A DNA stretch of 64,000 nucleotides from Flavobacterium sp. LC2016-23 (GCF_009674775.1 NZ_WKKE01000005.1:165175-229174); one strand, 5' to 3'. Positions 18,064-27,684 are shown, numbered from the stretch's first letter. The notes: generated from the sequence alone by a model not told the origin. Numbers and translations: made by a program.

Positions 18064-19338
18064 CTACTCTTTAAGTGCTTTTACCAGCACCTTATCAATC
18101 TTTACGCCATCCATATCAAGGACTTCAAGCACAAATTTTTGCCAGATTAATTTCTCGCCTTCTTTCGGAATATGAGAAAGCTCAGTCATAATCATTCCGC
18201 TTACGGTATTGACTTCGTAATCATTTGTCAATTCATCCAACTCAAAATAAGTCAGGAAATCGTGTAATGAATAATGTCCGTCAACCAGCCATGAACCATC
18301 TTCTCTTTCGATCAGCTGGAATTCATCTTTATAAAAATCAGAAGCATCTCCTACTAAGGCTTCCAATATATCATTCAGTGTGATAATTCCCTGAAAAACA
18401 CCGTATTCATCTGATACTAAAGCATAGTGAATACCTGTTTTTTTGAAATTTTCCAACGCTTTATAAGCGGTGGTCTGCTCCATTAAATACGGAGCTTCTG
18501 TCATAATTGCCGACAAATCAAAATGATCGCTTTCGATATTGGCAAATATATTTTTAAGCGTAACAATTCCGACGATATCATCGTAATTATCGCTGTAAAC
18601 GGGATATACTGTGTGTAAATCCTGTAAAACCAATTCTTTTATTTTGGCTTTATCCGCATTTAACGGCAGCATATCTACCGATTTACGGTGTGTCATTAGT
18701 GAATTTACTTTTCGATCCCCAATATGAAATACACGCTCTACAATATCCTGTTCAATTTCCTGAACTTCTCCGCCTTCCGTTCCTTCTTTTATAATAGCTT
18801 TAATTTCTTCTTCTGTAACTTTTCCGTCTGCGGTTGGTTTTATTCTCATCACATTCAATAAAAAATCGGTCGATGAGGTAAGCAGCCAGATGAAAGGAGC
18901 TGTAATGATAGATACGATCTTCATTGGCATGGCTACCATTTTCGCAATCGCCTCAGGGTAATTCAACCCGATTCGTTTAGGTAATAACTCACCCAAAACC
19001 AAAGAGAAAAAGGTCAGAACCACTACTACAATTCCCACTGCAACAGAATGTGCATACGGTTTTAAAACTTCAAATCCGCTAACAAATGTTTCTACATCAA
19101 TTGTGATTTTATCTCCTGAATAAATACCGGTCAAAATTCCGATTAAGGTAATTCCGATTTGAACAGTTGATAAAAACTTGTTAGGCGAATTAGCTAAATC
19201 CAGCGCTATTTTGGCACTTTTATTTCCTTTTTTAGCGGCTGTTTCCAGTCTGTTTTTCCGGGCTGAAATAAGTGCAATTTCAGACATGGAGAAAACTCCG
19301 TTTAATAGTATTAGAAAAAATATTATTAGTATTTCCAA
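18064..19338 (-). CDS. CNNM/CorC-type membrane protein with CBS pair (hemolysin family)
   Basis: 424 residues. An N-terminal DUF21/CNNM transmembrane domain (MEILIIFFLILLNGVFSMSEIALISARKNRLE, about 1-190, four hydrophobic segments with LGELLPKRIGLNYPE) is followed by two CBS domains (about 205-325; SVDMLPLNADKAKI and HYALVSDEYGVFQGIITLNDILEALVG) and a C-terminal CorC_HlyC domain (DGHYSLHDFLTYFELDELTND). Members handle Mg2+/Co2+ resistance; the old name hemolysin is misleading. Located in the inner membrane, between obg and adk. Transport substrate is inferred from family only. Confidence 0.88.
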   Translation of the reverse strand: MEILIIFFLILLNGVFSMSEIALISARKNRLETAAKKGNKSAKIALDLANSPNKFLSTVQIGITLIGILTGIYSGDKITIDVETFVSGFEVLKPYAHSVAVGIVVVVLTFFSLVLGELLPKRIGLNYPEAIAKMVAMPMKIVSIITAPFIWLLTSSTDFLLNVMRIKPTADGKVTEEEIKAIIKEGTEGGEVQEIEQDIVERVFHIGDRKVNSLMTHRKSVDMLPLNADKAKIKELVLQDLHTVYPVYSDNYDDIVGIVTLKNIFANIESDHFDLSAIMTEAPYLMEQTTAYKALENFKKTGIHYALVSDEYGVFQGIITLNDILEALVGDASDFYKDEFQLIEREDGSWLVDGHYSLHDFLTYFELDELTNDYEVNTVSGMIMTELSHIPKEGEKLIWQKFVLEVLDMDGVKIDKVLVKALKE

Positions 19339-19549
19339 TTTGTAATTGATTCGTTATTGAATAGTTCGTTATATGTAATTTGTAATCTAATGTAATTATA
19401 GTCCTTATGCCCTGACAAGCCCTGAACTAAAAAAACTAATTTTTCCTCCCAGAAAACAGCAATCCGAAGATGCTTATTTTATGGTATGGAAAAATAGTTT
19501 TCTTTTATCCCGATGGCTTCCGGGATGAAACGACAGTTGGAAAAAGCTT

Positions 19550-20122
19550 CTACAAATTATCTATAACTGACGTTAATCGCTCTGTAATTTCTTCAATAGT
19601 TCCGATACCGTCTACGGCATAAAACTTGTTTTGTTCTTTGTAATATCCAATTAATGGTGCTGTTTTCTCATTGTATTCCTGATATCTTACACGAATTTTC
19701 TCTTCGTCCTGATCATCAGGTCTTCCACTTGTTTTTCCTCTTTCTAACAGACGTGCTACTAAAATTTCATCATCCGCTTCCAATGCGATGGTTGCTGTAA
19801 CACTTGAACCAATTGTTGGCAGAAATTTATCCAACGCCTTTGCCTGGTCTAAAGTTCTTGGATAACCGTCGAATAAAAATCCTGCAGTATCCGGATGTTT
19901 TTTCACTTCGTCAATTAACATTGCAGTGGTTACTTCGCAAGGTACCAACTCTCCATTATCCATAAAAACTCTTGCTTTTTTACCTAAATCTGTATCGTTT
20001 TTTAAATTAAAACGAAAAATATCTCCGGTTGAAAGATGTGTTAATTTGTATTTTTCTTTTAAAAATTCTGCCTGAGTTCCTTTTCCTGCTCCCGGCTTTC
20101 CAAATAAAACAATGTTAATCAT
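19550..20122 (-). CDS. adk: Adenylate kinase
   Basis: 190 residues; interconverts ATP + AMP and two ADP in the cytoplasm. P-loop GKPGAGKGT is at residues 8-16, the NMP-binding region has HLSTGDIFR, and FDGYPRTLDQAKALD carries the family signature DGYPR. The lid is short (ERGKTSGRPDDQDEEKIRVRYQEY), lacking the zinc cysteines, as in the short form. It follows hpt on the same strand with an 80-base gap, so they may be cotranscribed. A 210-base gap downstream (19339-19549) holds an imperfect ATCCCG/CGGGAT hairpin. Confidence 0.96.
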   Translation of the reverse strand: MINIVLFGKPGAGKGTQAEFLKEKYKLTHLSTGDIFRFNLKNDTDLGKKARVFMDNGELVPCEVTTAMLIDEVKKHPDTAGFLFDGYPRTLDQAKALDKFLPTIGSSVTATIALEADDEILVARLLERGKTSGRPDDQDEEKIRVRYQEYNEKTAPLIGYYKEQNKFYAVDGIGTIEEITERLTSVIDNL

Positions 20123-20202
20123 AATAAGTGTGAGTGTTGCTTGACTTCTTAATTTTCAAAGAAGTTTAAAATGAATATATAGTTGTGTGTTTTGTTTAAA
20201 AT

Positions 20203-20733
20203 TTATTCTGCTAATTTATATACTTCGGTCAAATTCCTTCCCAACCCATCATAGTCTAAACCATAACCCACAATGAATTTATTCGGAATCCTGATCCCGA
20301 CATAATCGATCTTAATATCTTTTTTATACGCTTCCGGCTTAAAGAACAAAGTGGCAATCTTAAAATGCTTTACATTTTGTGCCTTAAACATTTTTTTTAA
20401 TTCCTCGATCGTATTCCCTGTATCGACAATATCTTCAATAATAACGACCGTTCTGCCGGACAAATCCTGATTGATCCCGATTAATTCTTTAACGGAATTA
20501 GTAGATTCTATACCTTCATAAGAAGCCATTTTAATAAAGGAAACTTCGCAGGGTTTTTTGTATTTTTTCAGAAAATCGGCAACCACCATAAATGCGCCAT
20601 TCAGAACACCAATAAAAATTGGGGTATCATCTCCAAAATCATCTTCTACTTGTGCAACTATTTTCGTTAAAGCAAAATCAATTTCTTTTGCCGAAATAAA
20701 CGGAACAAATTGTTTATCGTGAAGTTGTATCAT
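20203..20733 (-). CDS. hpt: Hypoxanthine phosphoribosyltransferase
   Basis: The preferred start is ATG 20733 (MIQLHDKQFVPFIS), giving 176 residues; an upstream ATG at 20760 would overlap the -7 promoter box at 20758-20765. The enzyme salvages hypoxanthine or guanine with PRPP to IMP or GMP. The PRPP loop is VVIIEDIVDTGNTIEEL, the first loop is IGVLNGAFMV, and the late motif YVGIRIPNKFIVGYGLDYDGLGRNL is characteristic of HPRT. Upstream of adk on the same strand, consistent with a purine salvage unit. Confidence 0.94.
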   Translation of the reverse strand: MIQLHDKQFVPFISAKEIDFALTKIVAQVEDDFGDDTPIFIGVLNGAFMVVADFLKKYKKPCEVSFIKMASYEGIESTNSVKELIGINQDLSGRTVVIIEDIVDTGNTIEELKKMFKAQNVKHFKIATLFFKPEAYKKDIKIDYVGIRIPNKFIVGYGLDYDGLGRNLTEVYKLAE

Positions 20734-20757
20734 TATTTTTATGTTTAAAATAATGCG

Positions 20758-20765
20758 CAAAGATA
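20758..20765 (-). promoter_or_regulatory. -7 promoter element of hpt
   Basis: TATCTTTG on the minus strand fits the Bacteroidota TAnnTTTG box. It sits 25 bases before ATG 20733 and argues for that start. No clear -33 TTTG was found at the right distance. Confidence 0.5.
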
Positions 20766-20917
20766 CAGAATTACAACCAAACTGTTAGTATCAAATTATT
20801 TTGAAACAACACTTTTTTACCAATGTTAAATATCAGTTAATTTTTACATTTCAATTCTGTTATTATTTTCTACATTTACTAAATTGTTGTTTTTAAAATA
20901 TTTAACTCCAAATCACA

Positions 20918-22192
20918 ATGAAAATAATCAGACAAATATCTTCATCAGTATTGTTAATCGTACTGACGGCCTGTAACGGCCAGGTCAAAAAAGAAGAAAA
21001 AGAAGCGCTGGCAAAACAGCCCGGTACTATTGTTAAGACTGCAATCGGAGAAATTACTTTACCTCCGCCGTATGCTACCGAATCCAAAACAAATAACAGC
21101 CGCGTGCTGAAATGGCCCGAAGGAAAAACGCCAAAAGCACCTGAAGGTTTTACAGTATCTAAATTTGCAGATGGTTTAGAAAATCCGCGTTGGACCTATA
21201 TTGCCCCAAACAACGATATTTTTATTGTGGAAAGCGGCACCAGAACCAGTAAAAATCAGATTACGGTTTTTCGTGATGCCGATAAAGACGGAAAATTTGA
21301 AACCCGTAATGTTTTTATTTCAGGACTGAACAGACCTTTTGGAATGCTGGTGCTGAAAGATTTTTTCTATATTGCCAATACCGATGGACTTTATCGTTAT
21401 CCTTATAAAAATAATCCGCTAAAACTGGAAACCCAGGGCACAAAGATTCTTGAACTTCCTGCCGGAGGCTACAACAATCACTGGACGAGAAATCTACTTG
21501 CAAATCCTGACGGAACAAAAATCTATGTTTCTGTCGGATCAGGAAGTAATGTCGGAGAAAACGGAATGGACAAAGAAGTGCGTCGCGCTGCGATTCTGGA
21601 AGTGAATCCCGACGGAACCGGTGAAAAAATTTATGCATCCGGAATTAGAAACCCGGTTGGAATGGACTGGAATCCGGCTAATGGTGAACTTTGGACAGCA
21701 GTTAACGAACGTGACGAATTAGGGGACGATCTTGTTCCTGATTATGCTACAAGCGTTAAAAAAGATGGCTTTTATGGCTGGCCATATTCTTATTATGGAA
21801 ATATTCTGGATCCGAGAATGAAAGGCGAGCGCAAAGATTTAGCCGCAAAAGCAATTGTACCTGATGTGCCTGTTGGCGCTCATACGGCTTCTCTTGGATT
21901 GGCATTTTATACGAAAGATGCTTTTCCGAAGAAATACAAAAACGGAATTTTTGTGGGGCAGCATGGTTCCTGGAATCGCGCTAAAATCTCAGGTTATAAA
22001 GTGATTTTTGTTCCTTTTGCCAATGGAAAGCCTTCCGGAAAACCTGAAGATTTTCTAACCGGATTTGTTGCAGATGAAGCCAAAGCAGAAGTATATGGCC
22101 GTCCGGTTGCCGTTACTGTTATGAATGACGGAGCACTTCTGGTAAACGATGACAGCGGAAACACCATCTGGAAAGTAACTGCCAATAAATAA
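20918..22192 (+). CDS. PQQ-dependent sugar (sorbosone-type) dehydrogenase, lipoprotein
   Basis: 424 residues with a lipoprotein signal (VLLIVLTACNGQ). The rest is a six-bladed beta-propeller of the soluble glucose/sorbosone dehydrogenase type: PRWTYIAPNNDIFIVE, GLNRPFGMLV, YNNHWTRNL (putative catalytic His), IYVSVGSGSNVGENG, GIRNPVGMDWNPANGELW and GQHGSWNRAKISGYKV. Such enzymes oxidise sugars with PQQ in the periplasm; PQQ use is inferred. Followed 12 bases later by a TonB receptor, suggesting that uptake and oxidation of the same or a chelated substrate are coupled. Confidence 0.85.
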   Translation: MKIIRQISSSVLLIVLTACNGQVKKEEKEALAKQPGTIVKTAIGEITLPPPYATESKTNNSRVLKWPEGKTPKAPEGFTVSKFADGLENPRWTYIAPNNDIFIVESGTRTSKNQITVFRDADKDGKFETRNVFISGLNRPFGMLVLKDFFYIANTDGLYRYPYKNNPLKLETQGTKILELPAGGYNNHWTRNLLANPDGTKIYVSVGSGSNVGENGMDKEVRRAAILEVNPDGTGEKIYASGIRNPVGMDWNPANGELWTAVNERDELGDDLVPDYATSVKKDGFYGWPYSYYGNILDPRMKGERKDLAAKAIVPDVPVGAHTASLGLAFYTKDAFPKKYKNGIFVGQHGSWNRAKISGYKVIFVPFANGKPSGKPEDFLTGFVADEAKAEVYGRPVAVTVMNDGALLVNDDSGNTIWKVTANK

Positions 22193-22204
22193 CAGCTCCT
22201 TTTT

Positions 22205-24298
22205 ATGATCTTAAAAAAATACTGCTTTCTTTATTTTTTTGCATTGCTTTTTTTCCAAACGATCAATGCACAAAATAAGGAAAGCAACACTATTGATTCT
22301 CTTCAGACCCAAAAACTGAAAGAAGTGGTAATCAGTCCGTTTTATATTAACACGGACTTACAAAATGCTCCGGCTTCTATCGGTATTTTATCCAAAAAAG
22401 ATTTATTGCAAAATAATGCCACCGATATCAGCACCGTAATCAATACAATTCCGGGTGTTTTTATGCAATCTGCAAATTTTACCACCACCCGGATTTCGAT
22501 TCGGGGAATTGGTGCGCGAACACCTTACGGCACCAATAAAATCAGGGCTTTTTATGGCAGCATTCCGCTTACTTCCGGAAACAGTGAAACCGTGATTGAT
22601 GATATTGATCTTCAAAACATCAGTCAGGTTGAAATTATCAAAGGCCCTCTTTCCAGTGTTTACGGTGCGGGATTAGGCGGCGCGATTTTACTTTCACCTC
22701 AACTTTCAAAAACACAAGGACAAAACGCAGGGATCAGCACCGTTTTTGGCTCTTACGGTTTATTAAAAAATACGCTGAATTACAGTCTAAACGAAAAACA
22801 AGGCAGTTTAAATCTCAGTTATCACAAACTGCAAACCGATGGCTGGAGAGCTAACAGTGCTTATAACCGGGAAGGAATTACTTTGGCCGGTGAATTGTTC
22901 AAGAAGGAAAACAGCAAACTGACTTATTTCTCCAATTATACATATCTGAAATCTTTCATTCCAAGTTCGATTAACAAAACGATGTTTGAAAACAATCCGC
23001 AATCCGGCGCCCCAACCTGGGTCGCCTCAAAAGGATACAAAGAATACAAATCAACTTTGGGCGGATTGGCATATGATTTTAAACTCAATGAAAATATAAC
23101 TAATTCGACTTCGGTTTTTATCAATTACAAAGACAGTAACGAACCAAGGCCTTTTGATATTCTGCGTCAATATACTTTTGCAGCCGGTGCCAGAACCCAA
23201 TTTTCAGGAAGTTTTAAAATTAAGGAAACCGAGAACCAGTTTATAACCGGAATTGAATATTTCTCGGATCATTACAAAGGCAATACGTTCGAGAATTTAT
23301 ATCAGCAGAACAATGGTCAGGGAAGTTTACAGGGAAATCAGCTTACCGAAAATGGTCAGAAAAGGCATTTTTACAATATCTTTTCGCAAATGAGAACTTT
23401 ACTTTCCAAACAGTTTGAAATCCAGGCCGGACTAAATTACAATAAAACTGCTTTTGAATTAGAAGACTACAATCTCAATTCGAATCAGGAATACAGTTAC
23501 GACGGTATTCTTTCGCCTCAATTGTCTTTGCTATTTAAAATCAGTCAGGAAAGAACCTTGTATTTTTCAGCAAGCCGCGGATTTTCACTACCGGCTACAG
23601 AAGAAACACTTACCAGCAACGGAACTATTAACCCTGATATCAAGCCGGAGAGCGGCTATAATTTTGAAGCAGGTGGTAAATTTTATTTTTTCAATAAAAA
23701 ACTCTATACCGAATTTGCTGTTTACCGAATGGAAATAAAAGATCTGCTGGTCGCAAAACGGGTTGGAGATGATCAGTATGTAGGCATAAATGCCGGAAAA
23801 ACATTTCATGAAGGCATTGAAATGACCTTCAAACACAATTGGCCTATTAATTCGTTCTGGACCATGAGTTCCTATTTTTCGGGTTCTTTGGGCAAGTATG
23901 AATTTAAAGAATACGTAGACAACGGAAATGATTTTTCAGGAAACAAATTAACCGGAGTTGCCGCGAATAAAGTAAATGCCGGATTGATTTTTAATACCAG
24001 CTTAGGCGTTTATTTTTCTGCCGATTATCAGTTTGTAGATGAAATTCCATTAAATGATGCGAACACCGCGTATTCAGATGCCTACAACATTGTCAACATT
24101 AAAGCTGGTTATGGGTTTGAAATTTTGCCTTCCCTGACGACCAGTTTTGCTGCCGGAATCAATAATCTTACCAACGAAAAATATGCGTCATTGATTTTAC
24201 CCAATGCTGTCGCAGTCGGAAATGCAACGCCAAGATATTATTATCCCGGACTTCCAGTAAATTATTATGGAACAATCTCATTAAATTACTTATTTTAG
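22205..24298 (+). CDS. TonB-dependent outer-membrane receptor, siderophore type
   Basis: 697 residues with a signal peptide (FFALLFFQTINAQN). The plug domain includes LKEVVISPFYINTDLQNAPASI (TonB-box-like region), then STVINTIPGVFMQ, ISIRGIGARTPYGTNKIRAFY and VEIIKGPLSSVYGAGLGGAILL. The beta-barrel covers about 200-697 and ends in aromatic F (SLNYLF), as expected for insertion by BamA. The RGIGARTPYGTNKI stretch is like FecA-type iron-chelate receptors, so iron(III)-chelate uptake is likely but not proven. It lacks the N-terminal carboxypeptidase-like domain of SusC proteins. Likely operon with the preceding dehydrogenase and the next gene. Confidence 0.88.
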   Translation: MILKKYCFLYFFALLFFQTINAQNKESNTIDSLQTQKLKEVVISPFYINTDLQNAPASIGILSKKDLLQNNATDISTVINTIPGVFMQSANFTTTRISIRGIGARTPYGTNKIRAFYGSIPLTSGNSETVIDDIDLQNISQVEIIKGPLSSVYGAGLGGAILLSPQLSKTQGQNAGISTVFGSYGLLKNTLNYSLNEKQGSLNLSYHKLQTDGWRANSAYNREGITLAGELFKKENSKLTYFSNYTYLKSFIPSSINKTMFENNPQSGAPTWVASKGYKEYKSTLGGLAYDFKLNENITNSTSVFINYKDSNEPRPFDILRQYTFAAGARTQFSGSFKIKETENQFITGIEYFSDHYKGNTFENLYQQNNGQGSLQGNQLTENGQKRHFYNIFSQMRTLLSKQFEIQAGLNYNKTAFELEDYNLNSNQEYSYDGILSPQLSLLFKISQERTLYFSASRGFSLPATEETLTSNGTINPDIKPESGYNFEAGGKFYFFNKKLYTEFAVYRMEIKDLLVAKRVGDDQYVGINAGKTFHEGIEMTFKHNWPINSFWTMSSYFSGSLGKYEFKEYVDNGNDFSGNKLTGVAANKVNAGLIFNTSLGVYFSADYQFVDEIPLNDANTAYSDAYNIVNIKAGYGFEILPSLTTSFAAGINNLTNEKYASLILPNAVAVGNATPRYYYPGLPVNYYGTISLNYLF

Positions 24299-24874
24299 AT
24301 GTTGCATACAAAACCAAATAAAATGTCTTCTGACCTCCAGTTAAAACTCGACTATGTTAATGCTTACCGGGAAAACCGTCTTAAGGTGGCGCAGGAGGTC
24401 CTGGAAAACAAACTTTTTTTTGAGGAATTAGTTGCGGTTTCTTTTTCTCCTTCACACAAAAACCATCATAAGGCATGCTGGATTTTAGAGTTTGTATCGT
24501 ATGAAGAACTGAATTGGCTGCAGCCTCATCTTGATTTCTTCTGTTCTAATTTGAAAATATTAAAAGACGAAAGTGCGATACGTCCGATTGCAAAAGTGGT
24601 CCAGCTTTTAATAAAGTCGCATTATAGGAAAACCGAAAACAGCGTTTTACTCTCTGAAGAAAATCTTCAGGATTGCATAGAAACTTCTTTTGACTGGCTA
24701 ATAAATGATACCAAGGTGGCTACCAAAGCGTATTCTATAAGAACTTTATATGTATTGGGAAATCATTACGACTGGATTCACCCGGAGCTGCAAATCATTC
24801 TGAACAAGGACTATGCAGATCATTCGGCAGCATACAAAGCCGTTGCAAAGGAAGTTTTGAAGAAAATAAAATAA
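24299..24874 (+). CDS. Unknown alpha-helical (HEAT-like) protein
   Basis: 191 residues starting immediately after the receptor stop (TAGATG), so translation is probably coupled. A second possible start is ATG 24323 (MSSDLQLKLDYV). The sequence is helical throughout, with repeated aromatic/leucine patterns such as HKACWILEFVSYEELNWLQPHLDFF and TKAYSIRTLYVLGNHYDWIHPELQ, typical of HEAT-like repeats. No catalytic motif. I recall relatives in this family being labelled adenylosuccinate lyase, but none of that enzyme's signatures are visible. Function unknown. Confidence 0.75.
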   Translation: MLHTKPNKMSSDLQLKLDYVNAYRENRLKVAQEVLENKLFFEELVAVSFSPSHKNHHKACWILEFVSYEELNWLQPHLDFFCSNLKILKDESAIRPIAKVVQLLIKSHYRKTENSVLLSEENLQDCIETSFDWLINDTKVATKAYSIRTLYVLGNHYDWIHPELQIILNKDYADHSAAYKAVAKEVLKKIK

Positions 24875-24988
24875 CTATTACCTCCTTTAAATTCAACACA
24901 GATGGCACTAATGATCCTGTTCTGAAAATCAGAATCTGAAAAAATTCGTGAAATTCGTGAAATTCGTGGCAAAAAAAAGATTAAAAAG

Positions 24989-24996
24989 TATCTTTG
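24989..24996 (+). promoter_or_regulatory. -7 promoter element of purK
   Basis: TATCTTTG fits the Bacteroidota TAnnTTTG box, 17 bases before the purK start. Just upstream lie three copies of GAAATTCGTG (about 24945-24969), another repeat family. Confidence 0.55.
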
Positions 24997-25012
24997 CAAA
25001 AACACAACAACA

Positions 25013-26167
25013 ATGAATTATTTTTCTTCTGATTTTAAATTAGGAATTTTAGGTGGCGGACAATTAGGCAAAATGCTATTATCTGATACCAGAAAGTTTG
25101 ACATCCAGACGTATGTTTTAGATCCGAGTGACGAAGCGCCGAGCAAAATTGCCTGTAATAAATTCTTCAAAGGTGATTTGATGGATTATGAAACCGTTTA
25201 CAATTTCGGGAAACAGGTTGATGTTATAACTTTCGAAATTGAACTGGTTAATCTGGAAGCTTTGACGCAATTAGAAAATGAAGGCGTGAAAGTGTATCCT
25301 TCTCCAAAAACCTTAAAAGGAATTCAAAACAAAGGCGTTCAAAAAGATTTTTACACTAAAAATAATATTCCAACAGCTGCCTATTTACGATTTAACAATC
25401 CTCAGGACTTACAGCAATCTGTGGGGAAAAATGAAATGACGATTCCATTTGTATGGAAATGTACTGAATTTGGTTACGACGGAAATGGCGTAAAAGTGAT
25501 TCGCCAGATTTCTGACATGGATCATCTTCCTAATGTAGAATGCATTGCAGAAACCATGGTTCCGTTTAAAAACGAACTTGCTGTAATCGTCTGCAGAAAT
25601 CCATCCGGAGAAATAAAAACCTATCCGGTTGTCGAGATGGAATTCCATCCGGAAGCCAATCAGGTAGAATATGTAATTTGTCCTGCACGTATTGACGAAA
25701 AAGTAGCCGAAAAAGCCCGTGCAATTGCTTTGAATGTTTCTGAAAAATTCAATCATGTTGGTCTTTTGGCAGTGGAAATGTTTCAAACCAGCGACGACGA
25801 AATTTTGGTAAACGAAGTAGCTCCGCGTCCGCACAATTCAGGTCACTATTCCATTGAAGCCAGTTATACTTCACAATTCGAAAATCATTTAAGAGCGATT
25901 TTAGATCTTCCGTTAGGAAATACCGACAGTAAAGTGGCCGGAGTTATGGTCAATTTAGTGGGTGCCGAAGGTTTTTCCGGAGATGTTGTTTACGAAAACA
26001 TTGAAACTATTTTAGGATGGAATGGTGTTACGCCACATATTTACGGTAAAAAACAAACCCGCCCTTTCAGAAAAATGGGCCATGTTACCATAGTAAATGA
26101 AAATATGAACGAGGCACGACGAATTGCCGAGGATGTGAAGAATACTATTAAGGTGATTAGTTTATAG
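25013..26167 (+). CDS. purK: N5-carboxyaminoimidazole ribonucleotide synthase
   Basis: 384 residues of the ATP-grasp superfamily; joins AIR, bicarbonate and ATP to N5-CAIR in purine synthesis. N-terminal LGILGGGQLGKMLL is the classic PurK start; the ATP-grasp part shows IPFVWKCTEFGYDGNGVKVI, ECIAETMVPFKNELAVIVCR and the metal-binding VNEVAPRPHNSGHYSIEA. Followed by purE after 121 bases of repeat DNA, consistent with the pathway order. Confidence 0.96.
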   Translation: MNYFSSDFKLGILGGGQLGKMLLSDTRKFDIQTYVLDPSDEAPSKIACNKFFKGDLMDYETVYNFGKQVDVITFEIELVNLEALTQLENEGVKVYPSPKTLKGIQNKGVQKDFYTKNNIPTAAYLRFNNPQDLQQSVGKNEMTIPFVWKCTEFGYDGNGVKVIRQISDMDHLPNVECIAETMVPFKNELAVIVCRNPSGEIKTYPVVEMEFHPEANQVEYVICPARIDEKVAEKARAIALNVSEKFNHVGLLAVEMFQTSDDEILVNEVAPRPHNSGHYSIEASYTSQFENHLRAILDLPLGNTDSKVAGVMVNLVGAEGFSGDVVYENIETILGWNGVTPHIYGKKQTRPFRKMGHVTIVNENMNEARRIAEDVKNTIKVISL

Positions 26168-26272
26168 TCGCAGTTTTCAGTCGCAGTCCACAACCTGAAA
26201 CAAAAAATAACAGTCACAGTTTTCAGTCGCAGTCCAAAACCTGAAACTTGAAACCTGAAACCTGAAACAAAA
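26164..26272. repeat. Duplicated CAGTCGCAGTCCA-AACCTGAAAC repeat
   Basis: The unit CAGTTTTCAGTCGCAGTCCA followed by MAACCTGAAAC occurs twice (about 26166-26200 and 26212-26246) and a CCTGAAAC motif is repeated four times. Member of the dispersed CAGTCGCAGTTTTCAGT family; it fills the purK-purE gap. Confidence 0.65.
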
Positions 26273-26288
26273 AACAACAAAAAAACAC

Positions 26289-26771
26289 ATGAGCAAAGTA
26301 GCCATTATAATGGGAAGCATTTCAGACATGCCAGTCATGCAGGATGCTATAGACATACTAAAACAATTTAATATCGAAACAGAAGTTGATATCGTTTCGG
26401 CACACAGAACACCTGAAAAACTATTCGATTTTAGTAAAAACGCCCATACGCGTGGTATTTCGGTTATTATTGCCGGAGCCGGTGGTGCGGCACATTTACC
26501 GGGAATGGTTGCTTCGATGTCACCACTTCCTGTAATTGGAGTTCCGGTAAAATCAAGCAATTCTATTGATGGGTGGGATTCCGTTTTATCGATTCTGCAA
26601 ATGCCGGGCGGCGTTCCGGTTGCTACTGTAGCTTTAAACGGTGCCAAAAATGCCGGAATATTAGCAGCACAAATCATCGGAAGCCATGATAAGAAAGTTT
26701 TGGATACGATTATTGCATACAAAGAAGAACTGAAAGCTGCGGTAAATAAAGCTGCAGAAGGTTTGAAATAA
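26289..26771 (+). CDS. purE: N5-carboxyaminoimidazole ribonucleotide mutase, class I
   Basis: 160 residues; moves the carboxyl group of N5-CAIR to give CAIR. Typical class I PurE motifs are visible: IIMGSISDMPVMQDA at the N-terminus, VDIVSAHRTPEKLFDF with the active-site His, and AGAGGAAHLPGMVAS and PVIGVPVKSSNSIDGWDS. Works directly after PurK. The N-terminal MGSxSDxP loop here reads MGSISDMP, as normal. Confidence 0.96.
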   Translation: MSKVAIIMGSISDMPVMQDAIDILKQFNIETEVDIVSAHRTPEKLFDFSKNAHTRGISVIIAGAGGAAHLPGMVASMSPLPVIGVPVKSSNSIDGWDSVLSILQMPGGVPVATVALNGAKNAGILAAQIIGSHDKKVLDTIIAYKEELKAAVNKAAEGLK

Positions 26772-26837
26772 TTTTTAGTTTTCAGTCGCAGTTTTCAGTA
26801 TAAACTGTGACTGAAAACTGCGACTGAAAACTAAAAA
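26772..26837. terminator. 28-bp perfect inverted repeat acting as bidirectional terminator
   Basis: Arms of 28 bp at 26772-26799 and 26810-26837, with a 10-base loop, begin with a T-run and end with an A-run; the inner sequence is the CAGTCGCAGTTTTCAGT repeat. It separates convergent purE and the gene at 26839, so it can terminate both. Confidence 0.7.
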
Positions 26838-26838
26838 A

Positions 26839-27507
26839 CTACGCTTCCTCCTCAATATCTTCCAGAACAGATTCAAATTCATATTCCTTTATATCTTCTT
26901 TATTTATCCAGTTTTCTGAAGTAACCAAATTGTAATTGATATCATCTTCGGTTGTCAATTCCCAAATAATAGCTTCAGCTTCAGGAAACGGAATATTTTG
27001 AGAGATTTGATTTTCAAACAATCTTTTGATAAGATTTCTGTCAGACAAACCGTTATTCAATAATTTCAACACGTTTTCAGCAGTCAACTTTTGTTTTTCG
27101 CCATCAGTTGGTGTCATTGAAAAATGAACAACAGATGCTTTTGCATTTGGAAATTTTCCATTATAAGCTTTAAAAAGTAATTGATCGATATGAAATAAAG
27201 TTCCCTGCATGTCTATTTCGGGATATTCCTCGCATACCTTATCAATTAACATGTTGTGCGATATTTGTTCAATTTGGCCATCACCCAATCGGTCAGCAAA
27301 TTTATATTTTAAGACTATTTCGGCAGCTTCATTGGGTTCGTAATCTGATATAGCCATTTCTAGCAATTCCGGCAAACTACTTTTCTCGGCTGTGGCGCCA
27401 TCCGGATAATTGAATTTTTCTAATAACCGGACAAAATCTTCATCTGACCAGTAGCCTTCCACTTCGTTAACAGTATCAATACGTTTTATTACTATTTTAT
27501 AATTCAT
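26839..27507 (-). CDS. Unknown acidic cytoplasmic protein
   Basis: 222 residues, strongly acidic, no signal peptide or membrane segment. Readable features: YWSDEDFVRLLEKFNYPDG near the N-terminus, LPELLEMAISDYEPNEAAEIVLKYKF in the middle and an acidic tail (EYEFESVLEDIEEEA). The charge and helical predictions do not match a family I recognise. It stands alone between convergent purE and the divergent M3 peptidase. The 230-base gap upstream contains the M3 promoter. Function unknown. Confidence 0.7.
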   Translation of the reverse strand: MNYKIVIKRIDTVNEVEGYWSDEDFVRLLEKFNYPDGATAEKSSLPELLEMAISDYEPNEAAEIVLKYKFADRLGDGQIEQISHNMLIDKVCEEYPEIDMQGTLFHIDQLLFKAYNGKFPNAKASVVHFSMTPTDGEKQKLTAENVLKLLNNGLSDRNLIKRLFENQISQNIPFPEAEAIIWELTTEDDINYNLVTSENWINKEDIKEYEFESVLEDIEEEA

Positions 27508-27684
27508 CCTTTATTTATTTTTTACAATTAGTATGATCAGCATTTTATAAGGCCAAATCCTTTTTTCACAATTTAAGCTTTTTAAACCTGCCTCAGCAAT
27601 AAATAACATATCTATAACACAATTTACTTTTGCTTTAATACCGAGAATCAATCTTGTTTAGGTCGGTGGATTTTTATAAATTGC

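Noticed and set aside
19340..19549. ATCCCG/CGGGAT hairpin and AGCCCTGA remnants as another copy of the 1411-1502 element
   Set aside because: Only isolated words match and the main stem is missing.
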